64,000 nucleotides of DNA from Amia ocellicauda (taxonomy: Eukaryota > Chordata > Actinopteri > Amiiformes > Amiidae). Where the stretch lies: the NCBI RefSeq assembly GCF_036373705.1, contig NC_089863.1, positions 8,954,357-9,018,356 on the forward strand. Reading direction: 5' to 3'. The position numbers were made by a program, and so were the translations under genes. The notes beneath the pieces were generated by a model. That model did no database searches. It was not told where the DNA came from and worked only from the letters and a program-made list of their open reading frames with translations. Shown here piece after piece: positions 1 to 13,336 of the stretch. Position 1 is the stretch's first letter. Each line of letters opens with the position of its first letter.

Positions 1-2230
1 ACTTGCGCAGGTAAGAGGCAGCGGCCCCGAACTCCGCCATTTCTGCATCTCCCATTGTTGCACTGTGGGGGGAGGGGAATCGGGGGGTTGGTGGAAGAGG
101 ACGCGGGGTCAGTTGTGACACTCATCCCTGTCCTACTGAGTGTGTGAGTATATCTCCACTCTCTGCCAGGATCAGGCAGGGCCAGTGTGCTGAGCAGCTG
201 TGCGCATCACATCGCATCAGTCTCGCTCTCTCTGCCCAGAAAAGCATCGGCAGCTGCCCTTCTCTCTGTCGCTATTCGTGCTCGTTGGACTAGTGAAAAA
301 CAACACGTTATCGTTCCTCTCTCATTTCGCCAATGGGTCTTTTAACCCTTTAGAAACCAGTGTGACCCCAACAGGCTGCACGGGGACATCTCCCCACCCT
401 GCCGCACAGGTGTAACAGAAGAAAGGATGGACAGGGAGCTCACCTGCGCACTGAACTTTCGAGGGAGGAATCAGGAAGAAAGGCTGATCACTGAACACCG
501 GTATTCACCTGGGAAAGTGTGAGAGATCAGAGAGAGAGACAGAAACAGGGGCTTTCAGTCACACACTCCTTTTCCCCCTCCTTTACCATCACACTCTCTC
601 GCTCTCTCTCCTCAATGCAGAGGGTTCACTCCCTGTCCTGACACTAGCCCATCTTCTACAAAACACACCTATAACCTTCACACATAGACACACTTATACA
701 CTCACACCTATAAGCTTACAGATACTGACACACACACCTGTACTCTCACATACAGTCTTATAAGCATACAGACACACACCTATAAACTTAAACACACAGA
801 CACACACACACTTATACACTCAAGCACACCGACACAGACACATGGATCAGTCTGCAGTTTAGTAACAGGCTGACATGCAGACGGGCTGTGCCACAGACAG
901 ACAGACAAACATGACACTGATACACAAAGAACAGCAAGGACAGACCTAAAGACTATCACTGACTGGAGGACGACCTGTGAGAGATGGACATACAGTCATG
1001 TAGAGACACAGAGAGAGAACCCGTCAGTGACTGACAGAGGCACAGACAGAGGGACAGACGTACAGACAGAGTGACGGACAGAGGGAGAGGGAGGTTCAGT
1101 CATACCGCGGCTGGCAGGGCTGGGTGGGATGCTGTATTGGGGCCTCTTCGCACCGGATGGCTTTATAGCCCCTCTGTCCTCCCTATAAGGCCAAGGACGG
1201 CGGCCCGCACCCTCCCCCTGACCTGCTGGCACCGGCCTCAAGGACAAGGCCCGTTTCCAGAGAAAACCCTCAGAACTGCGGCTTTTGTCTCCGCGGAATA
1301 CCTCCTGACTGGGCTGGCAGTCCGGCCGGGACGCAGGCCAGGAATCCAGCATTTCTGCAGCGTGAGTCACGGCGCGGGGCTGTGGTGTCGGAGCCCTGTC
1401 CCCTCTCCGCCGGGGAGACAAGGTCACCTAGCGCAGCTCCCCCCCCCCGCTGCTGCCGGGCAGGAATTTTAACAATAACATTTTTATCTGGAGGCTGTCC
1501 ATCACCTCACACATTCCTGCGTCGCCTGTGAGCACGGAGCGAGCCTGGCTAGCACCCCGCTGCACAGCACAGCACCCTCACAATGCTACCCAAACCTTGG
1601 GCTGCAGAAGAGTGTCAGGTGTCCTGTGGACTTTCTGCAATGATTAAAGGAGAAATATAATCGTTTTTTAACCTTGATCTGTATCTGCAAATGATTATAA
1701 CTGACGAATAACACCTGTACCTAATGAGAATATAATTATTATGCTTGTTTACAATTTTCTGCTAAATCAAATCTGATTTAACCCCCTCTTGCAATTTGCA
1801 GAGCTCAGCTACAGAAATTCTACTAAGGTGAAGTCGTACACGTTGAGACCAGCGCCAGTGCTCCCTGTGTCCAGTGCTCTCTTCTGTCCAGTGCTCCCTG
1901 TGTCCAGCACCAGTGCTCTCTTCTGTCCAGTGCTCCCTTGTGTCCAGTGCTCCCTCTGTCCAATGCTCCCTTGTGTCCAGTGCTGTGTCCTGAGCTGCGC
2001 AGTGGTGTCACATTGGTTGTGTGACCTGCACTGAGCCCGGCACTGCACTGTTTTCTAATGCTATTTACAGTGTTTGTGGCCCACGCTGCTGTAACCTCCT
2101 TGACCGCCAATAAACACAGTCAAAGCCTCTATATCTCTTGTCTGCCATTGTGTTTGTTGGGGGGACAGGGCTCTGAGGGTCTGGAATAAGTTTAATGGGA
2201 GAAGCGCTTGTATACATTCACACAAATATT
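1..2230. other. Unassigned flanking DNA with a possible splice donor at its left edge
   Basis: No protein family is recognisable here in any frame. The first bases read CGCAG|GTAAG, a good plus-strand splice donor, so an exon of an unseen upstream gene may end at base 10. Positions 1080-1460 are GC-rich with scattered CpG. Positions 660-840 hold degenerate CA-rich repeats. Positions 1600-1800 are AT-rich. A short tandem array of roughly 23-bp CAGTGCTC-type units sits at about 1848-1990. The open frames in this stretch look like chance. Confidence 0.4.
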
Positions 2231-2236
2231 TTAATT

Positions 2237-5200
2237 CTTCACACATTCACTTACACTGACACACTCGTATTCACTCACACTGACGCACTGACACACTCGT
2301 ATTCACTCACACTGAAACACTCGTATTCACTCTTACTGACACACTGACACACTCGAATTCACTCACACTGACACACTCGTATTCACTCACACTGACACAC
2401 TCGTATTCACTCACACTGACAGACACTCATATTGACTCACTGACTCACTCGTATTCATTCACACTGACGCACTGACACACTCGTATTCACTCACACTGAC
2501 GCACTGACACACTCGTATTCACTCTCACTGACACACTCATATTGACTCACTGACTCACTCGTATTCATTCACACTGACGCACTGACACACTCGTATTCAC
2601 TCACACTGACACACTCGTATTCACTCACACTGACGCACTGACACACTCGTATTCACTCTCACTGACAGACACTCATATTGACTCACTGACTCACTCGTAT
2701 TCATTCACACTGACGCACTGACACACTCGTATTCACTCACACTGACACACTCGTATTCACTCACACTGACGCACTGACACTCGTATTCACTCACACTGAC
2801 ACATTCGTATTCACTCACACTGACACACTGACGCACTGACACACTCGTATTCACTCTCACTGACAGACACTCATATTGACTCACTGACTCACTCGTATTC
2901 ACTCACACTGACGCACTGACACACTCGTATTCACTCTCACTGACACACTGACACACTCGTATTCACTCACACTGACAGACACTCATATTGACTCACTGAC
3001 TCACTCGTATTCACTCACACTGACGCACTGACACACTCGTATTCACTCTCACTGACACACTGACACACTCGTATTCACTCACACTGACACACTCGTATTC
3101 ACTCACACTGACGCACTGACACACTCGTATTCACTCTCACTGACAGACTCATATTGACTCACTGACTCACTCGTATTCACTCACACTGACGCACTGACAC
3201 ACTCGCATTCACTCACACTGACACACTGACTCACTCGTATTCACTCACACTGACGCACTGACACACTTGTATTCACTCACACTGACACACTCGTATTCAC
3301 TCACACTGACACACTCGTATTCACTCACTGACGCACTGACACACTCGTATTCACTCTCACTGACAGACACTCATATTGACTCACTGACTCACTCGTATTC
3401 ACTCACACTGACACACTCGTATTCACTCACACTGACATACTCGTATTCACTCACACTGAAACACTCGTATTCACTCACACTGACGCACTGACACACTCGT
3501 ATTCACTCTCACTGACACACTCATATTCACTCACACTGACGCACTGACTCACTCGTATTCATTCACACTGACAGACACTCATATTGACTCACTGACTCAC
3601 TCGTATTCATTCACACTGACGCACTGACACACTCGTATTCACTCACACTGACGCACTGACACACTCGTATTCACTCTCACTGACACACTCATATTGACTC
3701 ACTGACTCACTCGTATTCATTCACACTGACGCACTGACACACTCGTATTCACTCACACTGACACACTCGTATTCACTCACACTGACGCACTGACACACTC
3801 GTATTCACTCTCACTGACAGACACTCATATTGACTCACTGACTCACTCGTATTCATTCACACTGACGCACTGACACACTCGTATTCACTCACACTGACAC
3901 ACTCGTATTCACTCACACTGACGCACTGACACTCGTATTCACTCACACTGACACATTCGTATTCACTCACACTGACACACTGACGCACTGACACACTCGT
4001 ATTCACTCTCACTGACAGACACTCATATTGACTCACTGACTCACTCGTATTCACTCACACTGACGCACTGACACACTCGTATTCACTCTCACTGACACAC
4101 TGACACACTCGTATTCACTCACACTGACACACTCGTATTCACTCACACTGACGCACTGACACACTCGTATTCACTCTCACTGACACACTGACACACTCGT
4201 ATTCACTCACACTGACACACTCGTATTCACTCACACTGACGCACTGACACACTCGTATTCACTCTCACTGACAGACTCATATTGACTCACTGACTCACTC
4301 GTATTCACTCACACTGACGCACTGACACACTCGCATTCACTCACACTGACACACTGACTCACTCGTATTCACTCACACTGACGCACTGACACACTTGTAT
4401 TCACTCACACTGACACACTCGTATTCACTCACACTGACACACTCGTATTCACTCACTGACGCACTGACACACTCGTATTCACTCTCATTGACAGACACTC
4501 ATATTGACTCACTGACTCACTCGTATTCACTCACACTGACGCACTGACACACTCGTATTCACTCTCACTGACAGACACTCATATTGACTCACTGACTCAC
4601 TCGTATTCACTCACACTGACACACTCGTATTCACTCACACTGACATACTCGTATTCACTCACACTGACGCACTGACACACTCGTATTCACTCTCACTGAC
4701 GCACTGACTCACTCGTATTCATTCACACTGACAGACACTCATATTGACTCACTGACTCACTCGTATTCATTCACACTGACGCACTGACACACTCGTATTC
4801 ACTCACACTGACACACTGACACACTCGTATTCACTCTCACTGACACACTCATATTCACTCAAACTGACGCACTGACTCACTCGTATTCACTCACACTGAC
4901 AGACACTCATATTGACACACTGACTCACTCGTATTCACTCACACTGACGCACTGACACACTTGTATTCACTCTCACTGACAGACACTCGTATTCACTCAC
5001 ACTGACGCACTGACACACTTGTATTCACTCTCACTGACAGACACTCGTATTCACTCACACTGACACACTCGTATTCACTCTCACTAACAGACACTCATAT
5101 TGACTCACTGACTCACTCGTATTCACTCACACTGACGCACTGACACACTCGTATTCACTCACACTGACACACTGACACACTCGTATTCACTCACACTGAC

Positions 5201-8200
5201 ACTGACGCACTGACACACTCGTATTCACTCTCACTGACAGACACTCATATTGACTCACTGACTCACTCGTATTCACTCACACTGACAGACACTCGTAATC
5301 ACTCACACTGACGCACTGACACACTCGTATTCACTCACACTGACACACTCGTAATCACTCACACTGACGCACTGACACACTCGTATTCACTCACACTGAC
5401 ACACTCGTATTCACTCACACTGACACACACTGATTCTCACTCATATTCACTCACTGACAGACACTCGTATTTACTCACACTGACACACACTGACTCTCAC
5501 TCATATTCACACACTGACACACTCGTATTCACTCACACTGACACCCTCGTATTCACTCACAGTGACTCACACTCGTATTCACTCACACTGACACACTGAC
5601 ACACTCGTATTCACTCACACTGACACACTGACACCCTCGTATTCACTCACACTGACACACACTGACTCTCACTCATATTCACTCACTGACAGACACTCGT
5701 AATCACTCACACTGACGCACTGACACACTCGTATTCACTCACACTGACACACTCGTATTCACTCACACTGACTCACACTCGTATTCACTCACACTGACAC
5801 ACACTGATTCTCACTCATATTCACTCACTGACAGACACTCGTATTTACTCACACTGACACACACTGACTCTCACTCATATTCACACACTGACACACTCGT
5901 ATTCACTCACACTGACACACTGACACACTCGTATTCACTCACACTGACACACTGACACCCTCGTATTCACTCACAGTGACTCACACTCGTATTCACTCAC
6001 ACTGACACACTGACACACTCGTATTCACTCACACTGACATACTGACACCCTCGTATTCACTCACAGTGACTCACACTCGTATTCACTCACACTGACACAC
6101 TGACACACTCGTATTCACTCACACTAACACACTCGTATTCACTCTCACTGACACACTCATATTCACTCACACTGACGCACTGACTCACTCGTATTCATTC
6201 ACACTGACAGACACTCATATTGACTCACTGACTCACTCGTATTCATTCACACTGACGCACTGACACACTCGTATTCACTCACACTGACACACTCGTATTC
6301 ACTCTCACTGACACACTCATATTCACTCAAACTGACGCACTGACTCACTCGTATTCACTCACACTGACAGACACTCATATTGACACACTGACTCACTCGT
6401 ATTCACTCACACTGACGCACTGACACACTTGTATTCACTCTCACTGACAGACACTCGTATTCACTCACACTGACGCACTGACACACTTGTATTCACTCTC
6501 ACTGACAGACACTCGTATTCACTCACACTGACACACTCGTATTCACTCTCACTGACAGACACTCATATTGACTCACTGACTCACTCGTATTCACTCACAC
6601 TGACGCACTGACACACTCGTATTCACTCACACTGACACACTGACACACTCGTATTCACTCACACTGACACTGACGCACTGACACACTCGTATTCACTCTC
6701 ACTGACAGACACTCATATTGACTCACTGACTCACTCGTATTCACTCACACTGACAGACACTCGTAATCACTCACACTGACGCACTGACACACTCGTATTC
6801 ACTCACACTGACGCACTGACACACTCGTATTCACTCACACTGACACACTCGTATTCACTCACACTGACACACACTGATTCTCACTCATATTCACTCACTG
6901 ACAGACACTCGTATTCACTCACACTGACACACTCGTATTCACTCACACTGACACCCTCGTATTCACTCACAGTGACTCACACTCGTATTCACTCACACTG
7001 ACACACTGACACACTCGTATTCACTCACACTGACACCCTCGTATTCACTCACACTGACACACACTGACTCTCACTCATATTCACTCACTGACAGACACTC
7101 GTAATCACTCACACTGACGCACTGACACACTCGTATTCACTTACACTGACACACTCGTATTCACTCACACTGACTCACACTCGTATTCACTCACACTGAC
7201 ACACACTGATTCTCACTCATATTCACTCACTGACAGACACTCGTATTTACTCACACTGACACACACTGACTCTCACTCATATTCACACACTCGTATTCAC
7301 TCACACTGACACACTGACACACTCGTATTCACTCACACTGACACACTGACACCCTCGTATTCACTCACAGTGACTCACACTCGTATTCACTCACACTGAC
7401 ACACTGACACACTCGTATTCACTCACACTGACATACTGACACCCTCGTATTCACTCACAGTGACTCACACTCGTATTCACTCACACTGACACACTCGTAT
7501 TCACTCACACTGACACACTCGTATTTACTCACACTGACACACACTGACTCTCACTCATATTCACACACTGACACACTCGTATTCACTCACACTGACACAC
7601 TCGTATTCACTCACACTGACACCCTCGTATTCACTCACAGTGACTCACACTCGTATTCACTCACACTGACACACTGACACACTCGTATTCACTCACACTG
7701 ACACACTGACACCCTCGTATTCACTCACACTGACACACACTGACTCTCACTCATATTCACTCACTGACAGACACTCGTAATCACTCACACTGACGCACTG
7801 ACACACTCGTATTCACTCACACTGACACACTCGTATTCACTCACACTGACTCACACTCGTATTCACTCACACTGACACACACTGATTCTCACTCATATTC
7901 ACTCACTGACAGACACTCGTATTTACTCACACTGACACACACTGACTCTCACTCATATTCACACACTCGTATTCACTCACACTGACACACTGACACACTC
8001 GTATTCACTCACACTGACACACTGACACCCTCGTATTCACTCACAGTGACTCACACTCGTATTCACTCACACTGACACACTGACACACTCGTATTCACTC
8101 ACACTGACATACTGACACCCTCGTATTCACTCACAGTGACTCACACTCGTATTCACTCACACTGACACACTCGTATTCACTCACACTAACACACTCGTAT

Positions 8201-10215
8201 TCACTCACACTGACTCTCACTCATATTCACTCACACTGACACACACTGACTCTCACTCATATTCACTCACTGACAGACACTCGTATTCACTCACACTGAC
8301 ACACTGACACCCTCGTATTCACTCACACTGACACACTGACACACTCGTATTCACTCACACTGACACACTGACGCACTGACACACTCGTATTCACTCACAC
8401 CGACACACTGACACCCTCGTATTCACTCACACTGACTCACACTGATTCTCACTCATATTCACTCACTGACAGACACTCGTATTTACTCACACTGACACAC
8501 TGACACACACTGATTCTCACTCATATTCACTCACTGACAGACACTCGTATTCACTCACACTGACACACTGACACACACTGATTCTCACTCATATTCACTC
8601 ACTGACAGACACTCGTATTTACTCACACTGACACACACTGACTCTCACTCATATTCACACACTGACACACTCGTATTCACTCACACTGACACACTGACAC
8701 ACTCGTATTCACTCACACTGACACACTGACACCCTCGTATTCACTCACAGTGACTCACACTCGTATTCACTCACACTGACACACTGACACACTCGTATTC
8801 ACTCACACTGACACACTGACACCCTCGTATTCACTCACAGTGACTCACACTCGTATTCACTCACACTGACACACTGACACACTCGTATTCACTCACACTG
8901 ACACACTGACACACTCGTATTCACTCACACTGACACACACTGACTCTCTCATATTCACTCACTGACAGACACTCGTATTCACTCACACTGACACACTGAC
9001 ACCCTCGTATTCACTCACACTGACACACTGACACACTCGTATTCACTCACACTGACACACTGACGCACTGACACACTCGTATTCACTCACACCGACACAC
9101 TGACACCCTCGTATTCACTCACACTGACTCACACTGATTCTCACTCATATTCACTCACTGACAGACACTCGTATTTACTCACACTGACACACACTGATTC
9201 TCACTCATATTCACTCACTGACAGACACTCGTATTTACTCACACTGACACACACTGACTCTCACTCATATTCACACACTGACACACTCGTATTCACTCAC
9301 ACTGACACACTGACACACTCGTATTCACTCACACTGACACACTGACACCCTCGTATTCACTCACAGTGACTCACACTCGTATTCACTCACACTGACACAC
9401 TCGTATTCACTCACACTAACACACTCGTATTCACTCACACTGACTCTCACTCATATTCACTCACACTGACACACACTGACTCTCACTCATATTCACTCAC
9501 TGACAGACACTCGTATTCACTCACACTGACACACTGACACCCTCGTATTCACTCACACTGACACACTGACACACTCGTATTCACTCACACTGACACACTG
9601 ACGCACTGACACACTCGTATTCACTCACACCGACACACTGACACCCTCGTATTCACTCACACTGACTCACACTGATTCTCACTCATATTCACTCACTGAC
9701 AGACACTCGTATTTACTCACACTGACACACACTGACTCTCACTCATATTCACTCACTGACAGACACTCGTATTTACTCACACTGACACACACTGATTCTC
9801 ACTCATATTCACTCACTGACAGACACTCGTATTCACTCACACTGACACACTGACACCCTCGTATTCACTCACACTGACACACTGACACACTCGTATTCAC
9901 TCACACTGACACACTGACGCACTGACACACTCGTATTCACTCACACCGACACACTGACACCCTCGTATTCACTCACACTGATTCTCACTCATATTCACTC
10001 ACTGACAGACACTCGTATTTACTCACACTGACACACACTGACTCTCACTCATATTCACTCACTGACAGACACTCGTATTCACTCACACTGACACACTGAC
10101 ACACACTGATTCTCACTCATATTCACTCACTGACAGACACTCGTATTCACTCACACTGACACACTGACACCCTCGTATTCACTCACACTGACACACTCAT
10201 ATTCACTCACACACT
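2237..10215. repeat. Large 8-bp-modular tandem array (24/32-bp units), about 8 kb
   Basis: Almost 8 kb is built from 24-bp units containing CTCGTATTCACTCACACTG. They alternate with 32-bp units that carry one extra 8-bp module (ACACTGAC or GCACTGAC). Most units carry one CpG in TCGTATT; variants reading TCATATT are consistent with CpG decay. A higher-order copy is visible: the block at 2705-2902 recurs at 3857-4054, an offset of 1152 bp (48 x 24). The array is strand-asymmetric, with few G on the plus strand. It lies downstream of slc22a17 (minus strand) and overlaps no recognisable exon. Its open frames are by-products of the repeat. Confidence 0.97.
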
Positions 10216-11640
10216 CCTGGCCTGGTGAGGGATGAGGAAGCTCAGTGAAGTCTCTGTCTGCTGTGCTGTGGGGAGAGTCAGTGTCATTGTGGCCATGGGG
10301 TCACACACACACACACACACACACACTGACACACAGAGGGAAGTTCTGTGATGTCTCTGCCCAGGTGACCACAGGGGGATCCCTGGTCCGTGATCCCTTC
10401 ACACAGACACCCCAATCCCTTCTGATCCCTCTCAGAGAACCCACACTGAGAAGGAGAGAGAGAGAGAGAGGTAGGCACTACAGAGCTGCAACAATGGGGA
10501 ACGAGGGGATCAGTAATGTGGAAAATGGGCAGTGGAACAGGGTCACTACTCACTGAAGTACACTGGTGTGGGTGTGTGTGTGTGTTCCTGGGGGGGAAGT
10601 TCTCTCTCTCTATGGGTATTCCTGTAGGGTTGGGGTTGTTAAGGGTGGTGCAGCTCAGGGGATAATGAGGCTCCGGTCTGATTAACGATCAGTGACAGCT
10701 GGGGTCCAGATTCGGCTGCCTGTCTATCACAGCAGCTATCTTGATCACTTTCCCTCTCTCTCTCTCTCTCTCCCTCCCTCCCTCCCTCCCTATTTCCCTG
10801 TACCAGTTTCTGACTTGTTATCACTCTCCTTATTCCCCCCATCTCTTTCCTGTCATTCTCACTGCCTTCTGCTGCACTCTTTATTATTGATTTCTTCATT
10901 TCTTCGCTCTACGACTTGTTTACACAAGCAGCATTTGAAAGCATTACAAAATTACTCTTGCCCCACTGTTCTCATCCACCGTCTGTCTTTCACAGGAGCA
11001 AACTGACATCGATACAGACAGACTGAGAGACGTTCACACGGCACAGAGAGAGGGGGAGCTGGGGGGGGTAGACAAAGAAGGAGAGCGACAGTGAGATAAA
11101 TAGAGAGGATATTTAAAGAAACAATGACAGCTGAGTAACACGTGGCGTTCCGGACATACTGTAGCGCTGACACAATCACACACACACACACACATACATA
11201 CCAATACACAAACACACACACAGAGACACAGACACTGTCACACACTTTGATAAACTTAGTAACATCAATACACACACACACTCGAGATAAATAAACATAT
11301 TTTAAGCGATACACAGGTATATACATGGATACATAAACACTGATATACATACTCCCATAACAGAAACACACACACACTGATTCGCGGCACTACAGTACCT
11401 GATCCAGTTGGCAGGGCGGGGAACTACGCCCACTGGTGGTGACACTGGCTGTGGTACAATAACACACAAACCCATAGCAGTGTTGTGTCCATTGCCCTAA
11501 TGTGGACACAGCTGGTAACTGCAGCAGATCGCTGGAGAGCAGTGAACGCAACAAGGACAGCGGTAGACTGATAGATAGAGACACTGACTGACAGACAGAT
11601 AAGGAACGACTGACCGACCAGAACTGGGTTTTCTACAGAT
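10216..11640. other. Intergenic microsatellite-rich stretch
   Basis: No gene is seen. The stretch holds a (CA)n run at about 10300-10325, GA and CT runs at about 10450-10470 and 10755-10790, and CA-rich repeats at 11180-11370. It separates the large tandem array from the 3' end of slc22a17. Confidence 0.6.
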
Positions 11641-11641
11641 T

Positions 11642-11647
11642 TTTATT
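11642..11647 (-). terminator. slc22a17: Polyadenylation signal of slc22a17
   Basis: TTTATT on the plus strand reads AATAAA on the minus strand, about 420 bp beyond the slc22a17 stop codon. The 3' UTR in between contains ATT-rich and GA-rich simple repeats. Confidence 0.6.
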
Positions 11648-12064
11648 GTCATTTTCAAATCAGTTGAGAATCAGTAACATTGTAACTACACCCCTGTCAC
11701 ACGCCTCCATCACAGAATTATATTATTATTATTATTATCAATATTATTATTACTATTATCTCCATCCTCATCAATATTATGCTGATGGATGCTGCTGCTC
11801 TCGCTGTGAGGAGGGACAGAAACTGTCTGCGAGAGAGGGGGAGGAAGCAGTGACAGAGTGAGGAAGCAGAGAGAGAGGAGGGAGGAGAGAGGGAGGAAGC
11901 AGAGGGAGAGAGCAGATGGAGAGGAAGGAGTGAGAAGGAGGAGAGGTGGAGAAGGGGTCATGGGCGTGACCAATATGAGAAGGGTACGGAGAAAATAGAG
12001 AAAGAGAGAGAGGACCTCTCTATCTCTCTGCCTCTTCCCCCCCCTCACTCTCTCCCCCTCTCTC

Positions 12065-13297
12065 TCAGATGGAGGGGTTGGGGGTGGACAGCAGGGGCAC
12101 GTTGTCCTTCCTGCGGCGGCCCAGCGGGGGGCGCCGGTACGCCTCCCCGTCCGCCAGCGTCTCGGGCAGCGGCTTCCTCTTGCTCTCGGGCAGCAGCAGG
12201 ATGGAGAGGACACAGAGCAGCGCCAGGGACGAGTAAACCACGTGGTGCAGGAAGTAGCCGTAGTGGTTGTGCAGGTCCATGAAGGGGGCGCTGAGACGGC
12301 CCACCCAACCCAGCGCCACCACCACCCCCACGCCACAGCCCCTGGGAGAGAGAGGGAGAGATTAGTACACAAACACACACAGAGAGGGAGAGAGAGAGAG
12401 GGAGGGGGAGAGATTAATACACTAACACACTGACAGAGAGAGGGAGATGGAGAGAGCGAGAGTGAGAGAGGGAGAGCGGTTAATGTACTGACACACTCAC
12501 TGACTGCAGGAGAAATAAAGGCACAAAGAGACAGAGAGGAGGAGGAGGAGGAAGAGAGAAAGGGAGAGGGGGATGATGGGAAGAGAGGGGGCAGTACCGG
12601 ATGACTGTGGGGACGATCTCGGCGGTGAAGAAGATGCAGAGCGACGCTGCAGCCTGAGAGGAGAAGAGCCCCAGCACTGAGAACACCGTGATGGCTGCCT
12701 CACTGAGGTCTGAGAGAGAGAGAGAGAGAGAAGGGAGTAAACGATGCAGTAAATGACTGCATTCACACTGCAGTGAGAATCACACTGTAGTTCATAAAAG
12801 CAGCCACAGGAGGGCAGGATAGGGCAGTGGATTGTGTGCACTGTAATACATTAACACGACCACCAGGTGGGGCTATTCAACCTGCAGGAGTTTGAGAGAC
12901 AGACTAAAATGTTACACTGTAAAACTAAACACTTACACTGTAACACACACACATACATTCACATGCACACACATACACACTCACTCTCACACGCACTCAC
13001 ACTCGATGAGGCCCAGCAGGATGAGGGAGGCCAGGCCCGTCATGGTCATGGCGAGGAGCAGGATGCCACGGCGTCCGCAGCGGTCCACGGTGACACACAG
13101 CACAGCGCAGGCCAAGCCCCCCGTGCCGCTCGACACCAGCCAGGACCAGTAGAGGCTGGGGGGGGTGCCTCGGACGTCACCGCGGAAAGAAGTGTAGCAG
13201 CGATGGATGCCGTGAGAGATGAACCTGAGAGGAGGAAAAGAGAGACGGGGTTCATATATGAGGACTGGATAGAGATAGAGAGAGAGAGAGAGTTTCT

Positions 13298-13336
<39 letters not shown>

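Noticed and set aside
1-11. Definite exon at the left edge
   Set aside because: Only a donor-like sequence is visible and too little exon is present to identify a gene.
2237-10215. CRISPR-like regular array
   Set aside because: There are no unique spacers between repeats, units abut directly, and the surrounding genes are eukaryotic.
11646-12380. Additional genes in the slc22a17 3' region
   Set aside because: The open frames there are shadows of the last slc22a17 exon or of GA/ATT repeats in the 3' UTR.
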